64,000 nt of DNA from JABWBH01 sp964526695 (GTDB taxonomy: Bacteria; Planctomycetota; Phycisphaerae; UBA1845): the NCBI GenBank assembly GCA_964526695.1, contig CAZGJA010000080.1, positions 14,207 to 78,206 of the forward strand. Direction: 5' to 3'. The notes under the pieces were generated by a model. The model was not told where the DNA came from and did not search any database. It saw nothing but the letters and a program-made list of their open reading frames with translations. The position numbers were made by a program, and so were the translations under genes. How positions within the stretch are numbered: the stretch's first letter is position 1; every line of letters begins with the position of its first letter. This document shows, one piece after another, positions 15,429 to 24,559 of this stretch.

Positions 15429-17114
15429 CTACAGCACCGCCTGCGTCACGCGGACGATTTCATCGATGGTGGTGGTGCCGAGGCGCACCTTGTTCCAGCC
15501 GTCCTCGCGCATGAGCTGCAAACCATACTTCTTGCGCGCCAAGTCCTGCATCTGCCCGGCGCTCTTGCGATTGACGATCATCTCGCGCATGTCGTCATTG
15601 ATCATGAGCAACTCAAAGATGCCCAGTCGCCCGCGATAACCCGTATGCCGGCAGTCGCGGCAGCCGACGGCGCGATAAACCTTGTCGCCCTTCTCGTATT
15701 TGAAGTCGCCGGGAATGTCGATGGCCTCGGGCTTGTATTCCTCTTTGCAGTCCTTGCAGAGTTGCCTCACCAGTCGCTGGGCGAGCACACCGCTGATCGA
15801 GCTGGACACCAGGAACGGCTCCACGCCCATATCCAACAGTCGCGTATTGGCCGTCGTCGTGTCATTGGTGTGCAGCGTGGAGAACACAAGGTGGCCCGTC
15901 AGCGACGCATTGATCGCCACTTCGGCCGTCTCCAGGTCTCGAATTTCGCCGACGAGAATCACGTCCGGGTCGTGACGCAGGAAGGAGCGAAGCCCCGCGG
16001 CGAACGTCAGCCCGATGCGCGCCTTGGTCTGCACCTGCTGGATGCCGTCGATGTAATACTCGATCGGGTCCTCGACGGTGAGAATCTTGATCGTGTCGTT
16101 CTTGATCGTGTTCAGCGCCGAGTACAGCGTGGTCGTCTTACCGGAACCCGTCGGGCCGGTGACGAGGATGATGCCGTAGGGCTGGGCGATGAGCTTGTTC
16201 ATGCCCTCCAGCGCCGGGTCGATCATGCCCAGCTCGGTCAGCGACAGCAGCGCCGAGGCCTTGTCGAGGATACGCATGACCACGGCTTCGCCGAAGGCCG
16301 CGGGGATGATGCTGACGCGCAGGTCGATGTCGCGGTTCTGAGCCCGGATCTTAAAGCCGCCGTCCTGCGGCAGGCGTTTTTCGGCGATGTTGAGGTTCGA
16401 GAGAATCTTAATGCGGCTGACGATGGCGTTCTGGAAGCGGCGGATTTCCGGCGGGCAGTTGGTCGTGTGCAGCACGCCGTCGATGCGGTAGCGGATCTTC
16501 AGGTCGTGCTCATAAGGCTCGATGTGCACGTCGCTCGCCCGGTCGCGGATGGCCTCGACGAGGATCTCGTTGACCAGCTTGACGACGGTGGCTTCCTGCG
16601 CCTCTTCGATGAGGTCTGCGTCGGTGGACTCGCGCTCGGAGATGATCTGAAGCCCGCCGCTGCCGATCTCCTTGACCAGTTCCTCGACGGTGTGACCGCC
16701 CACGCCGAAGTGCTTCTTGATGATCCGCCCGATGTCCTCCTCCGTGGCCAGCACCGTCTCGATCTTCGCCCCCGTCAACATACGAAGCTCGTCGAACGCG
16801 TACAGGTCGAACGGGTTAGAAGTCGCCACCTTGATCGTGCCGTTGTTGCGCGCGATGGGGACGAGGTGGTAGCGGTGGACGGCCTTGGTGGGGAAGTCCA
16901 GCATCAGCTTCTCGTCGAGGTTGACCTGGCTGAGATCGACGACGGGGATGGAGAGCGACTCGCCGTAGATTTCGAGATAATCACGCTCGCGGATGTAGCC
17001 CAGCCGGACGAGGCACTTTTCCAGCCGCTCGGAGCCGCGGCGGGCGGCCTTGGCTTTTTCGAGCTGCTCCGGCGTGATCTTTTTTCGCGTCAGTAGTGTT
17101 TCAGCAACGCTCAC
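15429..17114 (-). CDS. GspE/PilB-type secretion or pilus assembly ATPase
   Basis: A 561-residue protein. GTG 17114 is the start, with AAAGGA 7 nt upstream; the open frame upstream of it is not coding-like. The N-terminal MshEN/GspE-N domain (LLTRKKITPEQLEKAKAARR, then LGYIRERDYLEIYGESL) is followed by the hexameric ATPase core. Walker A is GPTGSGKTTT, the Asp box TVEDPIEYYIDGIQQVQ, Walker B DPDVILVGEIRDLETAE, and the His box is in LVFSTLHTND. The tetracysteine zinc site CKDC...CRDC is present. It powers type II secretion or type IV pilus extension at the inner membrane. No pilus operon adjoins it. Confidence 0.92.
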   Translation of the reverse strand: MSVAETLLTRKKITPEQLEKAKAARRGSERLEKCLVRLGYIRERDYLEIYGESLSIPVVDLSQVNLDEKLMLDFPTKAVHRYHLVPIARNNGTIKVATSNPFDLYAFDELRMLTGAKIETVLATEEDIGRIIKKHFGVGGHTVEELVKEIGSGGLQIISERESTDADLIEEAQEATVVKLVNEILVEAIRDRASDVHIEPYEHDLKIRYRIDGVLHTTNCPPEIRRFQNAIVSRIKILSNLNIAEKRLPQDGGFKIRAQNRDIDLRVSIIPAAFGEAVVMRILDKASALLSLTELGMIDPALEGMNKLIAQPYGIILVTGPTGSGKTTTLYSALNTIKNDTIKILTVEDPIEYYIDGIQQVQTKARIGLTFAAGLRSFLRHDPDVILVGEIRDLETAEVAINASLTGHLVFSTLHTNDTTTANTRLLDMGVEPFLVSSSISGVLAQRLVRQLCKDCKEEYKPEAIDIPGDFKYEKGDKVYRAVGCRDCRHTGYRGRLGIFELLMINDDMREMIVNRKSAGQMQDLARKKYGLQLMREDGWNKVRLGTTTIDEIVRVTQAVL

Positions 17115-17691
17115 GGCCGATTCCTTTGAAGATTCCCGTACCACCTGTCTGCAGCCCGCAACCCGCAACCCGCAGCCCCGGCGGCCCCGCCTGACCGCCT
17201 GCCGATGCACCGGGGCTTGGCTTGCGAGGCCCCGGTCCGCACCCATGAGCCTTGCCCGTATTCACAGCCCCTGCCCGTATCGACAGGCCCGAGCCGCATC
17301 CGCCGAATAGACGGACCACGGGCGCGGTTGTTCGCTCCACCCCTTATACCGATTTCGGCATCGCCGGGTGCGTCCGCCCGCTGGCGGGCCGATCCCTTTT
17401 CGCGGCTTGCTGCCTCCCCTTCGGGGCCAGCAATCCCCTCCCAAAGCGCAGAATCGGCCCGTGGGGGCAGGGAGGCGGTGCTTTGAGCCTTGACAGGGCT
17501 TCGGTTGCGAGGCGTCTTGCCCCTCCCCCTGCCCCGACGGCACCCAGCGAGAAGGCACAGGTGCAACCCCTCAGGCCAGCGTTGTGCCGTTGTGCGTCTC
17601 AGGGGAAGCGACGATCATCCCCGCTTGGCGTCTGTTGAGCGCGCGGCGGACGGGGCGGGTCTCGACGCCGCCGCGGGATGGGAGATGGTCA
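17115..17691. other. 577-bp gene-free stretch
   Basis: Divergent region between the GspE/PilB-type ATPase and the PEGA lipoprotein. A short CCCGCAA direct repeat (CAGCCCGCAACCCGCAACCC) occurs at about 17150-17170. No coding frame with a credible ribosome-binding site was seen. It must hold the promoters of both flanking genes, but none is clear. Confidence 0.4.
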
Positions 17692-18132
17692 ATGCGTCGA
17701 ACCGTTCGATTCTGGCAAGGTCTCGCCTGCGCCGCCGCGATGGCCGGCGCGCTGCCGCTGGGCGGGTGCGTGCGGCGCACGATGACGATCACCACCGAGC
17801 CGCAGGGAGCGCTGGTGTACCTCAACGATCAGGAGGTCGGGCGCTCCAACGTCACGGTGGACTTCACGTGGTACGGCGACTACGACGTGGTCCTCCGTAA
17901 GGAAGGGCACAAGACCCTCGCCACGCACTGGAAGCTCGACGCCCCGTGGCACCAGCACGCGCCGTTCGACTTCTTCACGGAGATTCTCTGGCCCGGGAAG
18001 ATCGTGGACGCCCGGACGCAGCACTTCGTCCTCGAGCCGGAGGAACTGCCCACCGCCCCGGACCTCCAGTCGCGCGCCTTCGAGATGCGCACGCAGACGC
18101 TGGGGCTGGATCGGGCCGAGAGCGAGCCTTGA
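17692..18132 (+). CDS. PEGA-domain lipoprotein
   Basis: This 146-residue protein starts at ATG 17692 with GGGAG 7 nt upstream. The signal MAGALPLGGC ends in a lipobox Cys. The following PEGA domain (about residues 28-70) is clear: TITTEPQGALVYLNDQEVG, then YDVVLRKEGHK. After it comes an aromatic-rich segment (WKLDAPWHQHAPFDFFTEIL) that may rest on a membrane or a partner. PEGA lipoproteins are common in planctomycetes and often sit at the outer membrane; function unknown. Confidence 0.88.
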   Translation: MRRTVRFWQGLACAAAMAGALPLGGCVRRTMTITTEPQGALVYLNDQEVGRSNVTVDFTWYGDYDVVLRKEGHKTLATHWKLDAPWHQHAPFDFFTEILWPGKIVDARTQHFVLEPEELPTAPDLQSRAFEMRTQTLGLDRAESEP

Positions 18133-18196
18133 CAACCGGCGCGACTCCTTTTTTCAGAAGGTGCTCTGAAAGGCGCCCACGGTTTGAGGCACAACC

Positions 18197-20599
18197 CTAA
18201 CGCGACGCGGTTCGCGCGGATGCGTCCGCGGACTGATCGCCCTTGGATCCCGGCAGCGGCGCCGCATCCGCGCGCGACGGCCCGGCGCGCTGCAGAGCGC
18301 CCTGCACCACCGACGGCGTCAGCAGCGTCGGCAGCAGTTCAGGGCTTTTCGGCTTGTCCGCCGCGTAAACTAAGCACATGGGCACGGAGGGCCGGCCATA
18401 CTGCTTAAGCTCCTTCTCGATGTCCGCGTCGGTGTTCGAGTAGTCGGCGTGGATGGCGACGACCTTGAGCGCATTGATGAGCTGCACCGTTGAGTCCACT
18501 TCGATCGCCAGCGCCTTGTTCGTCTTGCAGGTGGCGCACCATGTGGCCGTGTAATCCACGAGCACGGTGTGGCCCTGCGATGCCAGCTCCTCCGCCAACC
18601 CCTTGCGGTAGTCGATCCAGTGCAGCGGGTGATTGTAGAGGTAGGCGAAGCTGAACCACCCGCCGATGAGGGCCACCGCCGCCGCCGCGACCCAGTTGCG
18701 AAGCTGTTTGCCCATCGACCAGCCGTGACCGATCTTCCCGATGATCCAGCATCCCAGCGCCAAAAACGTAAGGAACGAAACCGTCTGCACCACGCCCGGT
18801 CCGCCGAGCTGCGCCGCGACCGTCATCAGCAGCCACACCGCCGTCCCCACCAGCAGGAAGCCCATGAACTGCTTGAACGTGATCATCCAGTTGCCCGGGC
18901 GCGGCAGGAACTTCATCCATCCGGGATTGGCGGACAGCAGGAAGTACGGCAGCGCCATGCCCATTCCCGCGGCGGTGAACACGGCGAACGCCACGACCTT
19001 CGGCTGCGTGCTCGCCCAGGACAGCGCCCCCGCCAGCAGCGGCGCGGTGCAGGCCGTGCCCAGCAGCGTGGCGAGCAGCCCCTTCATGAACGCCCCGCCG
19101 TACCCTTCCTTCTCCGTCGCCTCGCCCGCCACCTGCGCGGCGAACCCCGGCAGGTTCATTTCCCACACGCCGAACAGACTCAACCCGAACACGAACATGG
19201 TCGCCGTCAGACCGATCACCACGCCGGGGTTCTGCAGCGGCGGCGTCCAGAACAGCGTCACGCACGCGAACACCCAGAACCACACCATGATGCCCGCGCA
19301 GAACGAAAGCCCGAGCCGGAAGACCCGCCCGCGATCCTCGCCGGACTGCTGAACGAAGCTGAGAATCTTGATCGAGATCACCGGCAGCACGCACGGCATC
19401 ACGTTGAGGATCAGGCCGCCCAGAAGACCGAAGAGGAGGTAAAGCAGGATGCCCCCGCCGGTATCGGCAACCGCGACATTCGCCCCCGCCTCGTTCTTCA
19501 CCGTCGTCGGGGCGGCAATCGGGCCGCTCGTTTCGGTCGGGGCGGCGACCGGACCACTCGCATCAGCCGCACCGGCGGGCTTTTCCGCTGCAGTGGGGGG
19601 GGGAGGCTCAGCGCCGGCTGGCGGGGTCGGCGCCGCTGCACCGCCTGCCGAGCTCCACGAAAACGCCAGCGTCTGCGGCGCGTAGCACTGCCCATTGTCC
19701 GTGCAGGCCTGAAACGTGAACAAGCCCGCGATCGTGACCGTGCCCTTGGGCGGATCGTCGCGCACGACGCAGGGGATTTTGATCGTGATCGTGCCCGAGA
19801 ACTCGCTGACCTTGCCCAGTCCTTCCACTTCCTTCTCGTGCGCGGGCGGGAACTTCGGCGCGCCGAACTTGATCCCTTCCGTCGCATCCATCGTCACCTC
19901 GGCGGCGATCAGCCCCGGCTGCGACGGCTTGTCCGATTGAATGTGATGCTCAGGCTTGATCTGGGCTTCGATCAGCAGGTCGAACGTCTTGCCGGGCGTC
20001 GGGTCCAGCGGCGGCGCGGTGACTTTAAGCGCAACGTACTCGCTCTTCGCCGCGGGCATGGCCGACGTCGCCTGCTTAAACACGTCCGCATTGTCGGCGA
20101 CCGGCGCGGACCCGGCCGCGGCGATGGGCAGCTCAAGCCGCAGCGACTTGTCCTCCGGGATGCAGGATTCCTTGCACACCAGCCATCGCAGATCGACCTG
20201 CACCTTGAACTTGTCGCCGGTCAAAGTGGGCGGCGGCGTGATCGTCGTCAGCAGGACGGGCTTGCCTTCCAGGATGAAGGTCACGAGCTGCTGGCCGCCG
20301 AGGTCGGTGACGTGCTTTTTCGGCACGGGGAAGCGCAGCGGCCCCGCCGTCGATCCCTCGGGCAGCGTCCACTTGGCGCTCGGCGACATGCCGCTGTCGC
20401 CGGGGTTGCTCCAGTAAACGTGCCAGCCCGATTCAACCTCCATCCGGATGGCGACGTCGAACGGTTGCCCCGGCACAACCTGCTTGACGGACGCGAAGGC
20501 GGAAGGCTTGACCTTCGGCGGTCCGCCCCCGAAGGGCTGGGCGTGGACGGTTGTGCCGATGCACAACAAGGCTCCCAGTGCGATGGCGACTCTTCTCAT
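18197..20599 (-). CDS. dsbD: protein-disulfide reductase DsbD (ScsB-like)
   Basis: An 800-residue protein with signal peptide (RRVAIALGALLCIGTTVHA). Two periplasmic DsbD-N-like domains follow, one with LRWLVCKESCIPE and one with FQACTDNGQCYAP. Next come the multi-span DsbD transmembrane domain starting LLFGLLGGLILNVMPCVLP (conserved Pro-Cys-Val), with GTACTAPLLAGAL as the partner half, and a C-terminal thioredoxin domain with WCATCK (Cys688, Cys691). It moves reducing power from cytoplasmic thioredoxin to the periplasm. A run of nine G (19595-19603) encodes a Pro-rich linker and could slip. ATG 20599 has AGGAG 10 nt upstream. Confidence 0.93.
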   Translation of the reverse strand: MRRVAIALGALLCIGTTVHAQPFGGGPPKVKPSAFASVKQVVPGQPFDVAIRMEVESGWHVYWSNPGDSGMSPSAKWTLPEGSTAGPLRFPVPKKHVTDLGGQQLVTFILEGKPVLLTTITPPPTLTGDKFKVQVDLRWLVCKESCIPEDKSLRLELPIAAAGSAPVADNADVFKQATSAMPAAKSEYVALKVTAPPLDPTPGKTFDLLIEAQIKPEHHIQSDKPSQPGLIAAEVTMDATEGIKFGAPKFPPAHEKEVEGLGKVSEFSGTITIKIPCVVRDDPPKGTVTIAGLFTFQACTDNGQCYAPQTLAFSWSSAGGAAAPTPPAGAEPPPPTAAEKPAGAADASGPVAAPTETSGPIAAPTTVKNEAGANVAVADTGGGILLYLLFGLLGGLILNVMPCVLPVISIKILSFVQQSGEDRGRVFRLGLSFCAGIMVWFWVFACVTLFWTPPLQNPGVVIGLTATMFVFGLSLFGVWEMNLPGFAAQVAGEATEKEGYGGAFMKGLLATLLGTACTAPLLAGALSWASTQPKVVAFAVFTAAGMGMALPYFLLSANPGWMKFLPRPGNWMITFKQFMGFLLVGTAVWLLMTVAAQLGGPGVVQTVSFLTFLALGCWIIGKIGHGWSMGKQLRNWVAAAAVALIGGWFSFAYLYNHPLHWIDYRKGLAEELASQGHTVLVDYTATWCATCKTNKALAIEVDSTVQLINALKVVAIHADYSNTDADIEKELKQYGRPSVPMCLVYAADKPKSPELLPTLLTPSVVQGALQRAGPSRADAAPLPGSKGDQSADASARTASR

Positions 20600-20729
20600 T
20601 CTCCAGACGCTCCTGATTTCAGATCGAATCTCGCAAGCGTCGCCGACTCCGGTCCGCTTGACACCCCGATTGTAAGACGAACGCCCGCCCCACGCCCGTT
20701 CAGTGCCTGCGACTGGACGGAACCGAGCC

Positions 20730-20840
20730 GGGTGGCACGGCAGGGTGGCACGGTCTGGCGTACTCGCCAGGCGGTGGCGACTACGCAAAACGTGCATGAT
20801 CGACCGCCACACGGGTCCGCTGCTCCGGAGCAGATTCCTG
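20730..20840. repeat. 100-bp bipartite palindromic repeat, copy with decayed second half
   Basis: GGGTGGCACGG at 20730 is followed by hairpin 1 (20746-20777, TGGCACGGTCTGGCGTACTC...) and a weaker hairpin 2 (ACGGGTCCGCTGCTCCGGAG). It lies in front of the strong promoter at 20863. Confidence 0.65.
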
Positions 20841-20862
20841 ATTCCATTCAAACCTTAAAACT

Positions 20863-20890
20863 CTTGACAGTCCCGTACACATTCTTATAC
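20863..20890 (+). promoter_or_regulatory. strong sigma-70-type promoter
   Basis: TTGACA (20863-20868) and TATACT (20885-20890) are separated by 16 bp in an AT-rich patch. This is the best promoter match in the window. It points at rny, 630 bp downstream. Confidence 0.6.
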
Positions 20891-20896
20891 TACCTT

Positions 20897-21527
20897 ATTG
20901 CGATAGGGAATTCTGGTTGCGGACTTTCGCGGCAGATCGGCGACCCGGCGGCAGGACCGTCGGACCGCGGATCAGGCGCAGGATGCAGCTTCATCACCCG
21001 GTCAACAGGTCGGGGCGGGCTGTATCAGGCCGCGCGGAATCATCGTGAATTAGCCGTTGCGTCGTGCGAGGGAAATCGACGAAGCCATGCGGGTTCGTCC
21101 GGTTTCAATCGCCCGACTTTAGGATGTCGTACGTGGTCTTTGCGTTACTGCTCATGTTGGCTGTCAGCTTGCGTCTGGCGATCCGTCCGGCGGAGCGGCG
21201 GGGTTCGGATGTCCGAGCCTTGTTCGCCCTGCCCGTGGCCGGCCCGTCCGCTTTGCAGCCGGCGCGCGTGCCGTGCGGAGCAGCTTGCGCCAACCTGATG
21301 CCGGACTTCGCCGTGCGGGAGCGGTCCATTCGGGCCGTGCGCCTCGCGCGAAGCTAGACCTCGTGCGCCCATCCTGCTCAGCGGCCTCACGACTTCCACG
21401 CCGCCCTTGCGCCTCTCCGCTCGATCAGCCCGGGCTTCCGCCGCCTCTAAACGCCGGTGATCGGACGTCGCTTCACTAGGTGAATGCTTCGCGGTCGCCG
21501 CCATAGGCCACGATTTCGAGGTGAGCG
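20897..21527 (+). other. long leader or untranslated RNA region before rny
   Basis: About 630 bp between the strong promoter and the RNase Y start. A possible short reading frame at 21124 (MSYVVFALLLMLAVSLRLAI) looks membrane-like, but its start lacks a spaced ribosome-binding site and the downstream half does not look like protein. No known RNA family (tmRNA, 6S, RNase P) was recognised. It may be a long 5' leader or a separate small RNA. Confidence 0.3.
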
Positions 21528-23120
21528 ATGATGGCGTTTGACCAACTCCTTCTGGCGAGTGTGACGGATTGGGTGCTGCCGGGGCTGCTGGGCGTTCTTG
21601 CGGGGGCGGCCGCGCTGTACGCCTATTCCAGGATGCAGGCCGGCTCAGCTCTTGCCGCCGCCAAGGCGGAAGCCGCGCGAATCCAACAGGAGGCGAAAGC
21701 CGAGGGCGAGCAGGCGCGCAAAGCCGCCGAGGTCGAGGCCCAGGCCGAGTACATCAAGCGCCGCGAACAACTCGAAAACGAAACCAACGAAAACCGGCGC
21801 GAGCTCAAGGAAGTCGAAAAACGCCTCGCCAAGCGCGAGGACAACTTCGAGCGCAAGATGGACACGCTCGCCGTCAAGGAGCGGAAGGTCGAGCAGCTCG
21901 AAGCCTCCCTTGCCGCGCGCGACGGCGCCATCAAGCAGCGCGAGACCGACATCGCCCAGCTCCACGAGCAGCAGCGGCAGCGGCTTCACGAAATCAGCGG
22001 CATCGGCCCGGAGGACGCCAAGCAGATCCTCTTCCGCCAGCTTGAGGAAGACCTCCTGCACGAACGCGCCAAGATGGTCCAGAACGCCGTCGAGGCCGCC
22101 AAGGAGGAATCGAAGGAGAAGTCCCGCGAGATCATCCTCACCGCCATCCAGCGCTACGCCGCCGAGCACACGTCCGCTGCGACCGTCGCTACGGTGGCCA
22201 TCCCTTCCGACGACATGAAGGGCCGCGTCATCGGTCGCGAGGGTCGCAACATCCGCGCCTTCGAGAAAATCACCGGCGTGGACGTCATCGTCGATGACAC
22301 GCCGGGCGTCGTCGAGGTCAGCGCCTTCGACCCGGTCCGGCTCTACAAGGCGCGCGTCACGCTCGAACGCCTCATTCAGGACGGGCGCATCCACCCCGGC
22401 CGCATCGAGGAGCTGTTCGCCGCCGTGGTCAAGGAAGTGGACCGCGAGATCATTGAGACGGGCAAGCAGGTGGCGATGGAAACCAAGGTGCCGGGGCTGC
22501 ACCAGCGGCAGATCGAGCTACTCGGACGCCTCAAGTTCCGCACCAGCTATGGACAAAACGTCCTGCGGCACAGCGTCGAAGTCGCCTACCTCTGCCAGGT
22601 CATCGCCGACGAGCTCGGCCTGGACGGCAAGCTCGCGCGGCGCTGCGGGCTGTTGCACGACATCGGCAAGGCCATGGACCATGACGAGACGGAGGGCAGC
22701 CACCCCAAGATCGGCGCGGACCTGTGCCGCAAGCTCAACGAGCGCCCGGAGGTGCTCAACGCCGTCGAAGGGCATCACGGAGACGTGCCCTCCACCAGCC
22801 CCTACACGCCCATCGTCATGGCCGCCGACGCCATCAGCGCCGCCCGCCCCGGCAGCCGCCGCGAATCGCTCGAACGCTACATCCAGCGCCTCCAGCAGTT
22901 CGAGGCCATCGCCACCTCGCACGACGGCGTCCGCGAGGCGTTCGCCATTCAGGCGGGTCGCGAAATCCGCGTCATCGTCGATGCCAAGAAAGTCGATGAC
23001 GCCCTGGCCGCGCAAATCTCCCGCGACATAGCTCGCCGCGTGGAAGCGGAAATGACCTACCCGGGCGAGATCAAGGTCACCGTCCTGCGCGAGGTGCGCG
23101 CGGTCGAGTACGCACGCTAG
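21528..23120 (+). CDS. rny: ribonuclease Y
   Basis: A 530-residue membrane-anchored endoribonuclease that starts mRNA decay. The N-terminal anchor (WVLPGLLGVLAGAAALYAYS) leads into a long coiled coil of alternating Lys/Glu (about residues 35-190). The KH domain has GRVIGREGRNIRAFEKITG, and the HD domain has LRHSVEVAYL with LLHDIGKA and EGHHGD. It ends with the usual YPGEIKVTVLRE. Length and order match the family. GAGG lies 6 nt before the first of two adjacent ATGs. Confidence 0.96.
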   Translation: MMAFDQLLLASVTDWVLPGLLGVLAGAAALYAYSRMQAGSALAAAKAEAARIQQEAKAEGEQARKAAEVEAQAEYIKRREQLENETNENRRELKEVEKRLAKREDNFERKMDTLAVKERKVEQLEASLAARDGAIKQRETDIAQLHEQQRQRLHEISGIGPEDAKQILFRQLEEDLLHERAKMVQNAVEAAKEESKEKSREIILTAIQRYAAEHTSAATVATVAIPSDDMKGRVIGREGRNIRAFEKITGVDVIVDDTPGVVEVSAFDPVRLYKARVTLERLIQDGRIHPGRIEELFAAVVKEVDREIIETGKQVAMETKVPGLHQRQIELLGRLKFRTSYGQNVLRHSVEVAYLCQVIADELGLDGKLARRCGLLHDIGKAMDHDETEGSHPKIGADLCRKLNERPEVLNAVEGHHGDVPSTSPYTPIVMAADAISAARPGSRRESLERYIQRLQQFEAIATSHDGVREAFAIQAGREIRVIVDAKKVDDALAAQISRDIARRVEAEMTYPGEIKVTVLREVRAVEYAR

Positions 23121-23131
23121 GACGAAGTTTA

Positions 23132-23154
23132 GAACCCGGGTTCAGAACCCGGGT
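23132..23154 (+). terminator. ACCCGGGT hairpin after rny
   Basis: Two ACCCGGGT blocks (23134-23141 and 23147-23154) pair around a 5-nt loop 13 bp after the stop codon. There is no U-tract, so it may end the transcript only with help, or only protect its 3' end. Confidence 0.4.
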
Positions 23155-23192
23155 AGCGAGCCGCGGACTTCAGTTCGCGCGGATTCGCGTCG

Positions 23193-23291
23193 GGGTGGCA
23201 CGGTCTGGCGTACTCGCCAGGCCGTGGCGACTGTGAAGCACCCAAGCACTGGAGCGTCCCACGGGTCTGCTGCCGCAGACCCGCGCCACCC
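23193..23291. repeat. 100-bp bipartite palindromic repeat, full copy
   Basis: Bounded by GGGTGGCACGG and CCGCGCCACCC. Hairpin 1 is at 23196-23227 (12-bp stem, TACT loop); hairpin 2 is CGGGTCTGC-TGCC-GCAGACCCG near 23262-23283. Same design and size as the copies at 28.8, 37.5 and 58.8 kb. Confidence 0.8.
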
Positions 23292-23404
23292 GCACTTCCC
23301 GAGCCACCCGAGTCGTCCGCACCAGTCGCGCCACCCATGCGATCCCCGCCGCCCGCGCCACCCGCCGCGCGCAGACTTGCCCCCCGTCCTCGACAAGGCG
23401 ACGC

Positions 23405-23410
23405 TATAAT
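23405..23410 (+). promoter_or_regulatory. -10 candidate for the dnaJ-like operon
   Basis: A perfect TATAAT lies 67 nt before the dnaJ-like ATG in otherwise GC-rich DNA. No good -35 is present at 17 bp; TTGCCC occurs 22 bp upstream. Weak evidence. Confidence 0.3.
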
Positions 23411-23476
23411 CGACTGCGCGAAGACACCGGTTCGATCCGGTGACGCGCACCGTCGATTTCGCAACACAAACGCACG

Positions 23477-24541
23477 ATGCCGCAGGACGATTTCTACGCC
23501 ATTCTGGGAGTTGGGCGCACCGCTTCGGCGGACGAGATCAAGCGCGCCTACCGCAAGCTCGCCAAGCAGCACCACCCGGATCGCAACCCCGACAACCCCT
23601 CCGCGGAACGCAAGTTCAAGGAGGTCCAGCAGGCCTACAGCGTGCTCGGCGACGCGGCCAAGCGGGCGGATTACGACGCTTACGGCAGCGTGGGCGTGGG
23701 GCGCGTGCAGACCGATCCGGGCGGTCGCCGCGTGTACACCTGGGGCGAGGGGCAGGCCGTCAACGTGGAGGATCTCGAGGAGCTGTTCTCCGCGTTCGGT
23801 GGAACGGGGAGCGGGCGTCACGCGAGCATCTTCGATCAGATCTTCGGCGGGCGCGACGGCGGGCGGGCGGCATCGAGAGGCCCGGGTCGCGCCGCTCCCC
23901 GCGGCGGACCCTCGGCGGGACGCGGCGGTCCGCGGTCGCCGTGGGGGCAGCCGCCGCAAGCCGAGCCGTCGCAGGCCGGCGACGACGTGACCGAGGAGGT
24001 CAGCCTCAGCTTCGAGCAAGCCGTCTGCGGCACGAGCCTGCAACTTACCGTGCAGCGTCCGGACGGGCGCCGCGAGACGCTGGACGTGCGCATCCCGCCC
24101 GGCGTCTGCGAGGGGCAGCGCGTCCGCATCAAGGGGCGCGGCGAATCCGGTGGCGGCGGCGGGCAGCCGGGACATCTCTACCTCGTCTGCCGCGTTCGTC
24201 CCCATCCGCTCTTTACGCGCGAGGGCCTGGACCTGCATGTCACGTTGCCCGTGACCATCAGCGAGGCCGCCCTCGGCGCGAAGGTCGAGGTTCCGACGCT
24301 GGATGGAGCGGTGACCATGACCCTTCCGCCCGGAACGTCGAGCGGAGCGAAGCTGCGCGTGAAGGGAAAAGGCGTCGCCGCAGGCGCGGCCGGCGAGCGC
24401 GGCGACCTGATCGTGACCACGCAGATCGTTGTGCCCAAGAACCTGACGGACCGGCAGAAGGAGCTGCTTACGTTGCTGCAAGGCACGGAGACCCGCTCGC
24501 CGCGCGAGGACATGGGCTTTGCAGGCCCAGCGAAGACGTGA
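23477..24541 (+). CDS. DnaJ/CbpA-type co-chaperone without zinc finger
   Basis: A 354-residue protein. The J domain (1-70) is complete: DFYAILGVGRTASADEIKRA, HPD in KQHHPDRNP, and FKEVQQAYSVLGD. A Gly/Arg/Pro-rich linker follows (about 105-165). Two C-terminal substrate-binding domains come next (EVSLSFEQAVCGTSLQL, then LPVTISEAALGAKVEVPTLD and PPGTSSGAKLRVKGKG). The CxxCxGxG zinc repeats of true DnaJ are absent, so it is the CbpA class. It works with DnaK on client proteins and heads a four-gene run. No strong ribosome-binding site is visible. Confidence 0.93.
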   Translation: MPQDDFYAILGVGRTASADEIKRAYRKLAKQHHPDRNPDNPSAERKFKEVQQAYSVLGDAAKRADYDAYGSVGVGRVQTDPGGRRVYTWGEGQAVNVEDLEELFSAFGGTGSGRHASIFDQIFGGRDGGRAASRGPGRAAPRGGPSAGRGGPRSPWGQPPQAEPSQAGDDVTEEVSLSFEQAVCGTSLQLTVQRPDGRRETLDVRIPPGVCEGQRVRIKGRGESGGGGGQPGHLYLVCRVRPHPLFTREGLDLHVTLPVTISEAALGAKVEVPTLDGAVTMTLPPGTSSGAKLRVKGKGVAAGAAGERGDLIVTTQIVVPKNLTDRQKELLTLLQGTETRSPREDMGFAGPAKT

Positions 24542-24559
24542 TCAGAAAGGACCGATCGA

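Noticed and set aside
18569..21298. Long open frame antisense to dsbD (about 900 codons)
   Set aside because: Arg/His-rich translation without domains; a by-product of high GC third positions in the real gene on the other strand.
21064..21357. A 97-aa gene before rny
   Set aside because: Hydrophobic start but no spaced ribosome-binding site, and the second half looks like random GC-rich translation; left inside the leader entry.
23425..23442. CACCGGTTCGATCCGGTG resembling a tRNA T-arm
   Set aside because: The loop would be 6 nt rather than 7, and no acceptor, D or anticodon arm is present upstream.
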